Shown: positions 30,601-41,161, counted from the first letter of the stretch. The stretch is DNA of 53,717 nucleotides from Bacteroidaceae bacterium (GCA_024401305.1 JAKSLI010000018.1:1-53717); one strand, 5' to 3'. Program-made: numbers and translations. Notes: generated by a model not told the origin, from the letters alone.

Positions 30601-33147
30601 ATGACAGAAACAATGGCAGATTCCCTTTCAAAAGTTCAGCGCGAAGCAGTAGAATATATCGACGGTCCTTCGCTGGTAATAGCCGGCGCAGGATCTGGAA
30701 AGACGCGTGTTCTCACATACAAGATTGCGTATCTCATGGAGCATGGATACAAACCATGGAACATTCTTGCGCTCACCTTCACCAACAAGGCTGCGAAAGA
30801 AATGAAGGACCGTATTGCCAAGATTGTGAACAACGGCGATGCCCATTATCTTGTTATGGGCACTTTCCACAGCATCTTCTCGCGCATATTAAGGTATGAG
30901 GCTGAGAGAATAGGCTACGACCGCAACTACACTATCTATGATGACGCGGATTCGCGTGCGGTTATCAAGGCGGCAACGAAGGAAGTTCTGCAACCTATGT
31001 GCAAGACGAAGGAGCAACTTGAGAATGCTCTCAAATCATACAAACCGCAAACCATTGCTTCTCGCATTGGATTGGCAAAGAACAGCATGATCTCTGCCCA
31101 GCAATACGGCGAGACACGCATGCTTGTGGAGAGAGATACCGTGAACCGTATTCCTGAAACATACAAGATATACAGGGTTTATGAGCGCCTGCTTCGCGAA
31201 AACAACGCGATGGACTTTGACGATCTTCTGCTAAACACTTACCTTCTCCTTAAGAACAACGAGGATATTCGCCAGAAATACGCTCAGCTCTATCAGTTCA
31301 TTCTCGTGGACGAGTATCAGGACACGAATGTCGTTCAGCAGAAGATTCTCGAGCTTCTTGCAAGAGACCATCACAGACTTTGCGTCGTTGGCGATGATGC
31401 GCAGAGCATCTATGCTTTCCGTGGTGCCAACATTGACAACATCCTGAAGTTTGAAAAGGTTTATCCTGAGTACAAACTCTTTAAGCTTGAGGAGAACTAT
31501 CGCTCCACAAAGAGCATTGTTGCCGTTGCAAACGATCTTATAAGCCACAACCAGCGCCAGATTGAGAAGAATGTTTTCAGCAACAATGGCACTGGCGAAA
31601 AACCGCAACTCATAAAGGCTGCTAGCGATGAGGTGGAAGCATCCATCGTTGCTCAGAAGATCATTCGCATAAATGCCGTTGAGCATATTCCGTACAATGA
31701 GATGGTTATCCTCTATCGTGCGAATGCCCAAAGCCGTAAGTTTGAGGATGTTTTCCGCAAAGACCGCATTCCGTACAAGATTTATGGCGGCATGAGTTTC
31801 TACCAACGCGCTGAGATAAAGAACATCCTTGCTTATTTCCGACTGATAGCCAATCCAAACGACAACGAGGCTTTGCGTCGCATAATCAATTATCCGAAGC
31901 GCAGTATCGGTGCTACGACTATCGACAAGATTGAAAGTCAGGCAGTCGTTTATGGCGTAAGCATGTGGGATTTGCTTACAAATCCGCTGAGTTATCCTGT
32001 AGATGTAAATAAAGGTACGCGCACGAAGCTTGACAATTTCGTGGCACTTATCCAGGGTTTCCGCAGCAAACTCTACACTATTGACGCAGCAACCCTTGGC
32101 AGACACATCATTCAGGAGGCAGGAATTGGCGAGGATCTTTACAATGACAAGACGCCAGAAGGTGAAGCTCGCGTAGAAAACCTCCAGGAATTCTACAGCA
32201 GTTTGCAGGAATTTGTTGACACTCAGTCGGAAGAAGGCAACCAAGACCAGATAACAATTGCCGATTTCCTTCAGCAAGCTGCGCTGCAAACCGACCAGGA
32301 ATCAGTGGATGCGAAGGACGACAATACTCCGAAAGTGACAATGATGACAATGCACGCCGCCAAAGGTTTGGAGTTCGATTGCGTGTTCATCGTTGGACTA
32401 GAAGAGGAAATATTCCCTTCTCCTCGTAGCGTTGAAAGCCAAAGAGCTTTGGAAGAAGAGCGCAGACTGCTGTATGTTGCCATAACACGCGCCCGCAAGT
32501 TCTGCCATCTTCTCTACGCAGAAAGCCGCTATCTCTACGGACAATGGATGAGCAATCCTGTAAGTCGCTTCATAAAGGACATCAACCCGAGCTTACTCTA
32601 TCAAAGCGGAGGTTTCACGAATTCTCATGGCGGTTATTCAAACTCTCGTGCCGGTTATTCAAACTCACGCGGAGGTTACTCTAGCTCTCGTGGTTCTCTC
32701 TTCGGCAGCCAACCTGAATACGGAAGTTATTCGGCAAGACCGCAAAGAGGTTCTTCTGCATCATCGCAAAGAGGTTCTTCTGTTTCCTCATCAAGAGGTT
32801 CAGTCAGCCCTACCCCACTGCCATCAAATTTCCGTCGCGTTTCCACTACTCCGAGATCTTCATCGGCAGCAATATCATCACAGGCTTCATCAGTTTCACA
32901 GAGAACTTCAACGGTTTCATCGCAAGCTTCGGCAGTTTCACCACAGGCTTCAGCAGCCTCAAAGCAGAAATCCGACCGCGGCAACCTTACCATAGGAACA
33001 ATCCTTGAGCATAAGCGCTTCGGAAAAGGCAAGGTTATAAAGATAGAAGGCACTGGCGATAACGAGAAAGCTACCGTGGAATTCGAACAGACAGGCAGGA
33101 AACAGCTCCTTCTGAAGTTTGCTCTTCCAAGCATCACTGTGTTATAA
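30601..33147 (+). CDS. UvrD/PcrA-type superfamily 1 DNA helicase
   Basis: The 848-residue ATP-dependent 3'-5' helicase acts in repair and replication restart. The longer open frame begins upstream of the promoter, so the start at 30601 (or 30613) is chosen. Motifs in order: LSKVQREAVEYIDGP, Walker A AGAGSGKT (28-35), LALTFTNKAAKEMKDR, VDEYQDTNVVQQ, GDDAQSIYAFRGA, LEENYRS, MMTMHAAKGLEFD and LYVAITRARKF. After the core, a low-complexity Ser/Gly/Arg/Gln linker of about 120 residues leads to a C-terminal Tudor-like PcrA tail (ILEHKRFGKGKVIKIEG) that in PcrA contacts RNA polymerase. Confidence 0.95.
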   Translation: MTETMADSLSKVQREAVEYIDGPSLVIAGAGSGKTRVLTYKIAYLMEHGYKPWNILALTFTNKAAKEMKDRIAKIVNNGDAHYLVMGTFHSIFSRILRYEAERIGYDRNYTIYDDADSRAVIKAATKEVLQPMCKTKEQLENALKSYKPQTIASRIGLAKNSMISAQQYGETRMLVERDTVNRIPETYKIYRVYERLLRENNAMDFDDLLLNTYLLLKNNEDIRQKYAQLYQFILVDEYQDTNVVQQKILELLARDHHRLCVVGDDAQSIYAFRGANIDNILKFEKVYPEYKLFKLEENYRSTKSIVAVANDLISHNQRQIEKNVFSNNGTGEKPQLIKAASDEVEASIVAQKIIRINAVEHIPYNEMVILYRANAQSRKFEDVFRKDRIPYKIYGGMSFYQRAEIKNILAYFRLIANPNDNEALRRIINYPKRSIGATTIDKIESQAVVYGVSMWDLLTNPLSYPVDVNKGTRTKLDNFVALIQGFRSKLYTIDAATLGRHIIQEAGIGEDLYNDKTPEGEARVENLQEFYSSLQEFVDTQSEEGNQDQITIADFLQQAALQTDQESVDAKDDNTPKVTMMTMHAAKGLEFDCVFIVGLEEEIFPSPRSVESQRALEEERRLLYVAITRARKFCHLLYAESRYLYGQWMSNPVSRFIKDINPSLLYQSGGFTNSHGGYSNSRAGYSNSRGGYSSSRGSLFGSQPEYGSYSARPQRGSSASSQRGSSVSSSRGSVSPTPLPSNFRRVSTTPRSSSAAISSQASSVSQRTSTVSSQASAVSPQASAASKQKSDRGNLTIGTILEHKRFGKGKVIKIEGTGDNEKATVEFEQTGRKQLLLKFALPSITVL

Positions 33148-33209
33148 TACTGAGCGCTGATATACTATAATTTGGGAAACTATATACAAAAACTCATCAC
33201 CTATATACA

Positions 33210-33248
33210 AATACTCCGGCTATCTCATTATGAAATAGCCGGAGTATT
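33210..33248 (+). terminator. Terminator after the helicase gene
   Basis: AATACTCCGGCTAT (33210-33223) pairs with ATAGCCGGAGTATT (33235-33248); TTTATT follows. It also serves the convergent manC gene. Confidence 0.88.
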
Positions 33249-33312
33249 TTATTATCCCTATGATTCCTTAACCTAGGAAAAGGTTATTGGATTAAGACCA
33301 CAGAGGGGAACA

Positions 33313-34374
33313 TTAGTTCTGTCCAGTGTACTGCTTGATACGCTGTTCTTCAGAGAGTTTGCAGATAAGAAGTCGGTTGTCCTTCTCGGCAACGATGTAA
33401 CCGTCAAGACCTTGCACTACAACCTGCTTCTCGTCGGTAGCGTGAATGATGCAGTTCTTTGTGTCAAAGACTGAAACATTCTCACCAATCAAAGAGTTGC
33501 CATAGAGGTCTTTCTTTGTCTGCTGAAGGAGAGAGCCCCATGTTCCGAGGTCGCTCCAACCGAAGTCTGCTGGGCAAACGAAGATTTCCTCAGCCTTCTC
33601 CATGATTGCGTAGTCGATGGAAATGCTTTCGCACTCAGGGAACATCTTATCGATTGCTTCCTGTTCTTTCTCAGAACCATAGACTGCGAGCAAGTCTTCA
33701 AAGATAGAATTGATTGCCGGAGCATAAACGCGAAGAGCATTCACGATGGTCTCAACACGCCAAATGAAGATACCTGCATTCCAGAAGAAGGAAGGATTCT
33801 TGATATACTCCTCAGCAGTTGCAAGATCCGGCTTCTCCTTGAAAGAGTCAACGCGGAAGATTTCCTTGTTGCGAGTAGAACTATAAGTAAGGTCTGCCTG
33901 AATATAACCGTAACCAGTCTCTGGGCGATTAGGCTTCATACCGAGAGTTACGATAGCATCAGTCTCTGCAGTAAATGCCATGCACTGACTGATAACACGC
34001 TGGAACTCAGGAGTATTCAGTACGACATGATCGGAAGGAGTAACAACAATGTTCGCTTTCTTGTCAATAGACTTGATCTTCCAGCTAACATAAGCAATGC
34101 ATGGAGCTGTGTTTCTGCGGCATGGTTCAAGAAGGATATTACCCTTCGGAACATCAGGAAGTTGCTCTGCCACAACATCAGCATAGTTCTTGTTTGTCAC
34201 CACCCAAATGTTTTCAGGAGCGACAATACCAGCAAAGCGGTCGCAAGTGAGTTGTATCAGTGTACGACCAACGCCCAAAACGTCGATAAACTGTTTTGGG
34301 CGTTCTGTTGTACTCATTGGCCAGAAGCGACTTCCGACGCCACCGGCCATTATAACGAGATGATTATGATTCAT
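33313..34374 (-). CDS. manC: Mannose-1-phosphate guanylyltransferase
   Basis: The 353-residue enzyme makes GDP-mannose from GTP and mannose-1-phosphate, for cell-surface glycans. The nucleotidyltransferase signature MAGGVGSRFWPMSTTERPKQ is at the N-terminus. PSDHVV, KPNRPETGYGYIQ, FWNAGIFIW and the ADFGWSDLGTWGS block follow in the expected order. Its length matches the single-domain form with no fused isomerase. It lies after pgk on the minus strand, separated by a long palindromic repeat element. Confidence 0.94.
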   Translation of the reverse strand: MNHNHLVIMAGGVGSRFWPMSTTERPKQFIDVLGVGRTLIQLTCDRFAGIVAPENIWVVTNKNYADVVAEQLPDVPKGNILLEPCRRNTAPCIAYVSWKIKSIDKKANIVVTPSDHVVLNTPEFQRVISQCMAFTAETDAIVTLGMKPNRPETGYGYIQADLTYSSTRNKEIFRVDSFKEKPDLATAEEYIKNPSFFWNAGIFIWRVETIVNALRVYAPAINSIFEDLLAVYGSEKEQEAIDKMFPECESISIDYAIMEKAEEIFVCPADFGWSDLGTWGSLLQQTKKDLYGNSLIGENVSVFDTKNCIIHATDEKQVVVQGLDGYIVAEKDNRLLICKLSEEQRIKQYTGQN

Positions 34375-34385
34375 TATGGAGTATT

Positions 34386-34491
34386 AAGTAATAAGTAACA
34401 AGTAATAAGTATGATTAGTTTTTGTAAACAGTTTTTTGCTGGTGAACATCCAACAAGTGTAATCATACTTATTACCTATTACTTATTACTT
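34386..34491. repeat. Long palindromic AAGTAATA-word element (copy A)
   Basis: The left arm 34386-34417 (7-nt words AAGTAAT/AAGTAAC, ending AGTATGATTA) is mirrored at 34460-34491. It fills the gap between pgk and manC. The same arms occur in copy B at 47930-48080. Confidence 0.85.
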
Positions 34492-34495
34492 TGAT

Positions 34496-35764
34496 TTATG
34501 CGTTGATAGCTGCTACACCTGGAAGCACCTTACCTTCGATAGCCTCGAGGAGAGCACCACCACCAGTAGAAATGTAAGATACCTTGTCAGCGAGACCGAA
34601 CTTGTTTACACAAGCTACAGAGTCACCACCACCGATGAGAGAGAATGCACCGTTAGCAGTTGCCTCAGCAACAGCAGCACCGATAGCGCGTGAACCAGCA
34701 GTGAACTCTTCAACCTCGAATACACCAGCAGGACCGTTCCAGAGGATAGTCTTAGCGTTCTTGATAGCCTCAGCGAATGCAGCCTGTGATTCAGGACCAG
34801 CGTCGAGACCTTCGAAGTCAGCAGGGATTTCGCCAGCAGGGCAAACCTTAACCTCAGCACCAGCCTTGAAGTTCATTGTATCCCAATCGATAGCGTCCTT
34901 TGCGATAACAGCGTCTGTACCGAGAACGAGGTTTACACCGTTTTCCTTAGCCTTAGCGATAACGTCGAGAGCAACCTGGAGCTTGTCTTCCTCGCAGATA
35001 GACTTACCAACCTCACCACCGAGAGCCTTAGCGAATGTATATGTCATACCACCACAGAGGATGAGGTTATCAACCTTACCGAGGAGGTTTTCAATGATAC
35101 CGATCTTAGTAGATACCTTAGAACCACCCATGATAGCAGTGAATGGGCGCTGGATGTCGCCGAGAACCTTCTCTACTGCGTTTACTTCCTTCTCCATGAG
35201 GAAACCGAGCATCTTGTTGTCAGCATCGAAGTACTCATCAATAACAGCTGTAGAAGCGTGCTTGCGGTGAGCAGTACCGAATGCGTCCATTACATAGCAG
35301 TCAGCGTAAGAAGCGAGCTTCTTAGCGAACTCCTGCTGCTTAACCTTCATTTCCTTCTTTGCAGCGTCGAACTCAGGAGTGCCCTTTTCAACACCTACTG
35401 GCTTACCTTCTTCCTCAGCATAGAAACGGAGGTTCTCGAGAAGAAGAGCCTCACCCATCTTAAGGTTAGCAGCCTCTTCAGAAGCGTTAGCGCAATCAGG
35501 AGCGAACTTAACGTCAACACCGAGAGCAGCTGATACATTAGGAACAATCTGCTGGAGTGACTTCTTCATATCTACCTTGCCCTTTGGCTTACCCATGTGT
35601 GACATCATGATGACAGCACCACCATCCTCAAGGATCTTCTTGAGAGTTGGGAGAGCACCCTTAATACGAGTTTCGTCTGTTACGACACCTTCCTTTGTAG
35701 GAACATTGAAGTCCACGCGAACGATGGCTTTCTTGCCAGCGAAGTTGAAATCTGAAATCTTCAT
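34496..35764 (-). CDS. pgk: Phosphoglycerate kinase
   Basis: The 422-residue glycolytic enzyme transfers phosphate between 1,3-bisphosphoglycerate and ADP. The signature [20 protein letters not shown] is near the N-terminus. SHMGKPKG, the [14 protein letters not shown] block, [11 protein letters not shown] and the C-terminal [14 protein letters not shown] hinge are all present. The codon use is that of a highly expressed gene. The foldase gene upstream ends in a terminator hairpin, so pgk has its own transcript; manC follows after a palindrome. Confidence 0.97.
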   Translation of the reverse strand: MKISDFNFAGKKAIVRVDFNVPTKEGVVTDETRIKGALPTLKKILEDGGAVIMMSHMGKPKGKVDMKKSLQQIVPNVSAALGVDVKFAPDCANASEEAANLKMGEALLLENLRFYAEEEGKPVGVEKGTPEFDAAKKEMKVKQQEFAKKLASYADCYVMDAFGTAHRKHASTAVIDEYFDADNKMLGFLMEKEVNAVEKVLGDIQRPFTAIMGGSKVSTKIGIIENLLGKVDNLILCGGMTYTFAKALGGEVGKSICEEDKLQVALDVIAKAKENGVNLVLGTDAVIAKDAIDWDTMNFKAGAEVKVCPAGEIPADFEGLDAGPESQAAFAEAIKNAKTILWNGPAGVFEVEEFTAGSRAIGAAVAEATANGAFSLIGGGDSVACVNKFGLADKVSYISTGGGALLEAIEGKVLPGVAAINA

Positions 35765-35828
35765 ACCTTTATTAAGTTTAATAGTTTTTATTGTTTCAAG
35801 TTAAGAATAATAATATTCATATAAAGAA

Positions 35829-35864
35829 AATAATGTATGCGCGCATACGCACGCATACATTATT
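35829..35864 (-). terminator. Terminator of the PpiD-like gene
   Basis: AATAATGTATGCG (35829-35841) pairs with CGCATACATTATT (35852-35864), 10 bases beyond the gene's stop; on the minus strand TTTTC follows. Confidence 0.8.
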
Positions 35865-35873
35865 ATATTATAT

Positions 35874-38021
35874 TTAGAAGAAGATGTAACGGTTGTCCTT
35901 TACATCAGCCTTCTGAACGAGTTCCTGCATGAACTGCTGAGCAGCCATGAGAGACTGCTGCTGAATCTTCTGAGCGATAGCCTTCTTGTCCATCTTACCG
36001 CCAAGCTTCTTCTTGTCAGTAACCTTGAACATGTAAACGCCAGAGTGACCCTTTACAGGAGCCTTGCTAACCTGACCCTTAGTAGTAGCAGCAACAGCAC
36101 CACTGAGAGCAGATTCCTGAGCACCGATTTCAGGGATGAATACAGGAGAAGCGAATGTAATCTGCTTAACTTCCATAGTCTTAGCGCCCTTTACCTTCTT
36201 TGCAGCCTCGTAGTTCTTGCATTCAGCCATGATCTTCTCAGCCTTCTTGTCGTTAAGAGCAAGACCCTTTACATAATTATTTACATCCTCTTCAGAGAGG
36301 TCAGCATAACCTTCCTTGTTGATCTTGTCGAGAACAACTACCATGAGGTGGTCGCCATTGTCGCCACACTCGAGGTGCTCTGTATAGAGATCGCCTTCCT
36401 TAGTGTCCTTGTTGAAGATCCACTTGAGAGTCTCGCTTGTAGAACGGATGCCAGCAACATTGTGGTCAGTCTTTGCCACATTCTTGGCAACCTTAACCTC
36501 GTAGCCGTAAGACTTAGCGTTCTTCTTGAGGTCGTCAAGGTTCTTAGACTTAGCAACATACTCGCTGAACTTGTTGAAAGCAGCTGTGCTTGTCTCCTTA
36601 GAGAACTGGATAGCCTTCTTTACAACAGCAACATCGTACATATCCTGCATAGCCTTCTTGTCAGTTACCTGGATAACGAGAGTAGCCTGAGTAAGCTTGA
36701 TCTTCTGGATAGCGTTAGTCTCACCCTTGAGGAGAGCATTGAGGTAAGTCTTAGTATCCTCGTCAATAGAAGGAGAGTTCTGATACATTGCAGAAGTCAT
36801 CCACTGCTTAGTACCTGTCTGACCGTACTTCTTAGCGATAGTCTCGAAGTCAGCACCACCCTTGATAGCGTTGATTACAGAGTCAGCCTTAGCCTCAATC
36901 TTAGCAGCGTCAGCGTCAACAACCTGGATTGCGCGGAACTCTACTGAATCTGGGAGAGAAACCTTGCTGATAACCTTGATGAGGTTCATAGTGCCTTCAG
37001 CCTTGTTCTCCTTAGCAGCTGTAGTAGTACCAACAGCTGTAGAGTCGATGAGAGCTGCGATATCTGAAGGATAAGCTCTCTGCTGCTTTGCAAGACCATT
37101 GTAAGGTACGAGTGAACCAGCCTTGCGAACAACCTCTGAAGCATCCTTGCCTTCCTCGAGCTGAGCCTTGTAACCCTCGAAATCCTTCTTGAGAGCGTTC
37201 ATGTCAGCAGAAGATGGAGTGATAAGGTAGTCAACATACTGGATGTCACGAGTTTCCTCATAGCGACGGAAGAGAGGCTTGAGTTCCTCATACTTAGCCT
37301 TAAGGTCAGAATCCTCAACCTTAACATCCTTGTCGTTGATAGAAGTGTAAGGGATAGCAACGAGCTCTACTGTGCTTTCCTCGTTTTCTGCATCGAACTG
37401 AGCCTTTACAGAGATGTCGTTAGCGAGCATACAGCCACCAAGGAGAGCCTGATACTTCTGCTGGAGGAGCTGTGTGCGGAGGTTCTTCTCAACAAACTTC
37501 CAGTAAGTGTAGATAGACTTCATCTGCTCAGCTGCCTGTGGGTTAGAGCCCTTAGCCTTCTCATATTCACCAAGGAAGTTCTTGAGAGTGTTGACATCAA
37601 ACTTACCAGTCTGCTGGTTTACGAAAGGAGTCTGAGCGAGCATTGGGTTTGTACCCTCAGCAAGCACATTCTGGAGTTCCTTGTCAGTTACAGTAAGACC
37701 GAGCTTCTCGCACTCGTTCTCGATAACCTTGTTTGAAACATACTGCTGCCAAGCCATATCACGGATATTGCTAAGCTCGTCTGCGCTGAAGTCGTCACGC
37801 TGCTGCATAACCTTCATTGCTGTTGTGTACTCGTCAACCATCTGGTTGAATGTCTGTACATCAAGTTTCTCACCAAGTACTTCACCTGCACGCTGGCTTG
37901 CCTCGTTACGAGTAGTTTCACAAGAGCGGAAGAGCTCTTCAGCGATGAAGGCGAAGAGGGCGAAGCCGATGATGCTGATGAGCAAGAGGCTTCTTTGTCT
38001 GATTTTTCCTAATACTGCCAT
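35874..38021 (-). CDS. PpiD/SurA-like peptidyl-prolyl isomerase, membrane-anchored
   Basis: The 715-residue periplasmic foldase assists outer-membrane protein folding. One N-terminal membrane helix (about 11-30, SLLLISIIGFALFAF) anchors it. A SurA-like helical chaperone domain follows (about 35-260), with a PpiC-type parvulin region around 340-450 (ADFETIAKKYGQTG, the family's usual 'F..lA..yS' segment) and a second helical/beta domain to the end. Active-site identity of the parvulin part is uncertain by eye, so a pure chaperone is possible. A TAAATTTG box lies at 38114-38121 (minus). Confidence 0.9.
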   Translation of the reverse strand: MAVLGKIRQRSLLLISIIGFALFAFIAEELFRSCETTRNEASQRAGEVLGEKLDVQTFNQMVDEYTTAMKVMQQRDDFSADELSNIRDMAWQQYVSNKVIENECEKLGLTVTDKELQNVLAEGTNPMLAQTPFVNQQTGKFDVNTLKNFLGEYEKAKGSNPQAAEQMKSIYTYWKFVEKNLRTQLLQQKYQALLGGCMLANDISVKAQFDAENEESTVELVAIPYTSINDKDVKVEDSDLKAKYEELKPLFRRYEETRDIQYVDYLITPSSADMNALKKDFEGYKAQLEEGKDASEVVRKAGSLVPYNGLAKQQRAYPSDIAALIDSTAVGTTTAAKENKAEGTMNLIKVISKVSLPDSVEFRAIQVVDADAAKIEAKADSVINAIKGGADFETIAKKYGQTGTKQWMTSAMYQNSPSIDEDTKTYLNALLKGETNAIQKIKLTQATLVIQVTDKKAMQDMYDVAVVKKAIQFSKETSTAAFNKFSEYVAKSKNLDDLKKNAKSYGYEVKVAKNVAKTDHNVAGIRSTSETLKWIFNKDTKEGDLYTEHLECGDNGDHLMVVVLDKINKEGYADLSEEDVNNYVKGLALNDKKAEKIMAECKNYEAAKKVKGAKTMEVKQITFASPVFIPEIGAQESALSGAVAATTKGQVSKAPVKGHSGVYMFKVTDKKKLGGKMDKKAIAQKIQQQSLMAAQQFMQELVQKADVKDNRYIFF

Positions 38022-38288
38022 TTTATTTTTAATTTTGTTTTTTCGATTAATTAATGTTCGATTTCGGTTAGTTTACCTAACTATTAATGTGCACTATGCG
38101 CACTAAACGGGTGCAAATTTAGAAAAATAAATGATAAACGGGAAATAATTATGGGAAAAAGTGACTTTACGAAAAAGAATAATTAACAATTGACAACAAC
38201 ATTTTACGCAAAACCGCTCAAAAGTAATAACTTTGTATTTGATTGTGCACCCTAGCACATCGTTACATAAACCAACAATACTTCAAAA

Positions 38289-39248
38289 ATGGCAAAGAAA
38301 TCACTACTGATAACTCTTATCACATTCTCGCTATTGGCATGCTCAAACGGCAGCCAGGCAAACGCAAAAACAGAAGAGACATCCGGCGAAACAGAATTTT
38401 CCATCGCACCCGCCGATTACGAAATAGACGATGTCTATGGAGACAGCACAAAGATTGCGCAATGGATTAAGGATGCCGAAGGTGTGGCAGACAAGGATCT
38501 CGTACTTTTCTTCTTCAACAAGTTGAAAGGTCAGCCATACGTTGCCCACACTCTCGAGAACAACGCAAGGGAGAAGCTTGTCATCAATGTCCGTGATGTT
38601 GACTGCACAACTTCAACCGAAAACATCATGGCGATGGCTATTTGCCGCAAGCAGAACAAGACCACTTTCGCTGATTTCTGCGAAATTCTCAAGAACATCC
38701 GCTACGAAATGCCTTACGGTGGCGAAGACCATGAAGGTCGAGTTGCATACAGTCACCGCAATCACTATTTCACAGGCTGGGCAAACTCAAACATCGCTCA
38801 AGGCTATTTCGAGGAGATTACGCAGCCTGCCAGCATTTTCTCTGCGACTCAGCGTGTGACTGTTGACTACATGACAGCTCATCCGCAATATTATAAGATG
38901 CTGAACGAGACTCCAACAACAGCCGACAGCATAAAGCTTATGGAGCGAAAACTCTCTGATCCTAAGCACAATAGCTACAAATACATCCCAAAATCACGCC
39001 TTGCAAACACAAACACGGAAGAGTTCCGCAACACTATTCATGAGGGCGACATCGTGGTTATCCTGACAAACAAGCAAGGTCTTGATACCCAGCACATAAC
39101 AATGGCTCACTGGGGCGACGACAAGCAGCTTCACATCATGCACGCTTCTTCCCTCAGAAAGCAGGTCATCTATGAGCCTCTCACGCTTTATCAGTACCTT
39201 CAGAACCAGAAAACAGCAACTGGCGTGAGAATAATCAGACTGAAATAG
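38289..39248 (+). CDS. DUF1460 family lipoprotein (amidase-like)
   Basis: The 319-residue protein has a lipoprotein signal ending SLLACSNG (Cys about 18) and the DUF1460 fold, an NlpC/P60-like N-acetylmuramoyl-L-alanine amidase-type domain. The putative catalytic Cys is in VRDVDCTTSTENI (about 110), the His in ITMAHWGDDKQLHIMHAS near the end. It probably trims peptidoglycan fragments in the periplasm. A TAACTTTG box at 38228-38235 gives a leader of about 50 nt. recQ follows after 20 nt, so the two are likely co-transcribed. Confidence 0.88.
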   Translation: MAKKSLLITLITFSLLACSNGSQANAKTEETSGETEFSIAPADYEIDDVYGDSTKIAQWIKDAEGVADKDLVLFFFNKLKGQPYVAHTLENNAREKLVINVRDVDCTTSTENIMAMAICRKQNKTTFADFCEILKNIRYEMPYGGEDHEGRVAYSHRNHYFTGWANSNIAQGYFEEITQPASIFSATQRVTVDYMTAHPQYYKMLNETPTTADSIKLMERKLSDPKHNSYKYIPKSRLANTNTEEFRNTIHEGDIVVILTNKQGLDTQHITMAHWGDDKQLHIMHASSLRKQVIYEPLTLYQYLQNQKTATGVRIIRLK

Positions 39249-39268
39249 CGGGCTTCTCCCGACAAGAA

Positions 39269-41161
39269 ATGACAACCCACGAGATTCTCAAGAAATACTG
39301 GGGCTACGACAGTTTCCGCGGCATTCAGGAGGACATAATCGGTCAGATAATGTCTGGCAACGACGTTCTCGGACTGATGCCTACTGGCGGTGGCAAGAGT
39401 ATCACCTTTCAGGTGCCGGCATTGGCATTGGAAGGCGTTTGCATCGTCGTAAGCCCACTCATCGCCTTGATGAAAGACCAGGTACAGAATCTCAAGGCTC
39501 GCCATATAAAAGCTGCCGCAATCTACAGCGGCATGACCCACACACAGATTCTCGACACGCTCGAAAACGCCGTCTATGGTGGCGTGAAAATCCTTTATGT
39601 TTCGCCGGAACGCCTTGAAAGTGAGCTCTTTCAAGCCAAGTTAAGCCACATGAAGGTGAGCTTCTTTACCATAGACGAATCGCATTGCATCTGCCAATGG
39701 GGGTATGATTTCCGCCCTTCTTACCTCAAGATAGCAGAAATCCGCAAGATTCATCCCACAAAACCCGTGCTTGCGCTAACGGCAACAGCCACTCCAGCGG
39801 TTGTCGATGACATCCAGGAGAAACTCGGTTTCAAGCGAAAGAACTGCCTGAGCATGAGCTTCTTACGTCCGAACCTGTCATACATTGTAAGAAAGTCAAA
39901 GGACAAGCTCGCAGACATCCTTGAAATCCTCACGGAAAGGGAAGGTTCGGCTATCGTTTATGTGTCAAGCAGGGACAAGACCTCCGAACTTGCCGACACT
40001 CTCCGTGGCTGCGGAATAACGGCAGAAGGCTACAACGCAGGACTCACCACCCTTCATCGCGACATCCGTCAGCAGAAATGGACAGATGATCGCACACGAG
40101 TCATCGTGGCAACAAACGCTTTCGGAATGGGCATCGACAAGCCTGATGTCCGCACCGTGATACACATGGATGTGCCAACTTCCCTCGAAGCATATTTCCA
40201 GGAGGCTGGACGTGCTGGTCGTGACGGCGAACCGGCTCAGGCAATCATGCTTGTTGGCAGCAAGGATGCTTCCATTCTGCAATTGAAATTCGAGGCACAG
40301 TATCCTACAGAAGAGTTCATCGGCAAGATTTACGAGCATCTTGGATTCTTCTACGAGGTAGGTGTTGGTTGCGGAAGAGGATATTCCAAGATATTCAATA
40401 TCAGTAAGTTCTGCAGTACTTACAAGTTTTTTCCGACCCATGTCACATCGGCGCTGCACATTCTCACGAACGCCGGTTACATAAAATATGACGACGAGCG
40501 CGACTCTGCCGCAAGAGTGCGTTTCATAGTTGACCGCGACGAGCTTTACCAGCTTGACGAACTGCCTTTGAAACTCAACGATTTCATGCAGACTTTGCTG
40601 CGCCGCTACACCGGACTTTTCACGAGTTATGTCAACATCGATGAGGAGATTCTCGCAGAACAGACCGGCATGGCTGTCCAGGAAGTCTATGAATCGCTCC
40701 TTGAACTCTCACGCCGTGGCATAATACGCTATATTCCGCGCAGCAAGGAACCGCTGCTGACCTTCGTCATCCATCGTGCTGCGCCGGAGAATTTCTTCCT
40801 TCCGAAAGAGTGCTATCAGCTTCTGAAAGAGCGCTTTAAGGAGCGAATTGAATACATGACGCGCTACATCCAGAACGACAGCGAATGTCGTTCAAAGCAG
40901 CTTCTTGCCTATTTTGGCGAAGAACTCAAGGAAGACTGCGGCAAATGCGATGTCTGCTCCACCGTTCCCGACGATTCATCGTCGGACGAAGCAGACTCCA
41001 TCACAAACCACATCCTCAGCAAACTTGCTGACCATCAGCAACATCACATCAGCGAACTTTACTCTGCCGACATCCCTTCGCCGAAGCTTATGGAAGTTAT
41101 CCAGCACCTTCTGCAGGAGGAAAAGATAAAAGCGCGAGGCGTTCTGCTTTGCCTCGCATAA
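39269..41161 (+). CDS. recQ: ATP-dependent DNA helicase RecQ
   Basis: The 630-residue superfamily 2 helicase unwinds DNA 3'-5' in recombination and repair. Motif 0 (YDSFRGIQEDII), Walker A (MPTGGGKSITF, about 37-47), DESH box (136-139) with the RecQ aromatic loop CICQWGYDFRPSY, ATNAFGMGIDKPDVR and QEAGRAGRDGEPA are present. The zinc-binding RQC part has its Cys residues in CRSKQLLAYFGEELKEDCG, then CDVC. A winged-helix region and a short tail follow; no full HRDC domain is seen. The gene-free 41162-41748 stretch follows. Confidence 0.95.
   Translation: MTTHEILKKYWGYDSFRGIQEDIIGQIMSGNDVLGLMPTGGGKSITFQVPALALEGVCIVVSPLIALMKDQVQNLKARHIKAAAIYSGMTHTQILDTLENAVYGGVKILYVSPERLESELFQAKLSHMKVSFFTIDESHCICQWGYDFRPSYLKIAEIRKIHPTKPVLALTATATPAVVDDIQEKLGFKRKNCLSMSFLRPNLSYIVRKSKDKLADILEILTEREGSAIVYVSSRDKTSELADTLRGCGITAEGYNAGLTTLHRDIRQQKWTDDRTRVIVATNAFGMGIDKPDVRTVIHMDVPTSLEAYFQEAGRAGRDGEPAQAIMLVGSKDASILQLKFEAQYPTEEFIGKIYEHLGFFYEVGVGCGRGYSKIFNISKFCSTYKFFPTHVTSALHILTNAGYIKYDDERDSAARVRFIVDRDELYQLDELPLKLNDFMQTLLRRYTGLFTSYVNIDEEILAEQTGMAVQEVYESLLELSRRGIIRYIPRSKEPLLTFVIHRAAPENFFLPKECYQLLKERFKERIEYMTRYIQNDSECRSKQLLAYFGEELKEDCGKCDVCSTVPDDSSSDEADSITNHILSKLADHQQHHISELYSADIPSPKLMEVIQHLLQEEKIKARGVLLCLA

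Noticed and set aside
31231-32289. 352-codon minus-strand open frame inside the helicase gene
   Set aside because: Antisense shadow of a clearly conserved helicase; the translation is unlike any known protein.
36045-36947. 300-codon plus-strand open frame opposite the PpiD-like gene
   Set aside because: Leu/Ser-rich antisense translation typical of shadow frames.
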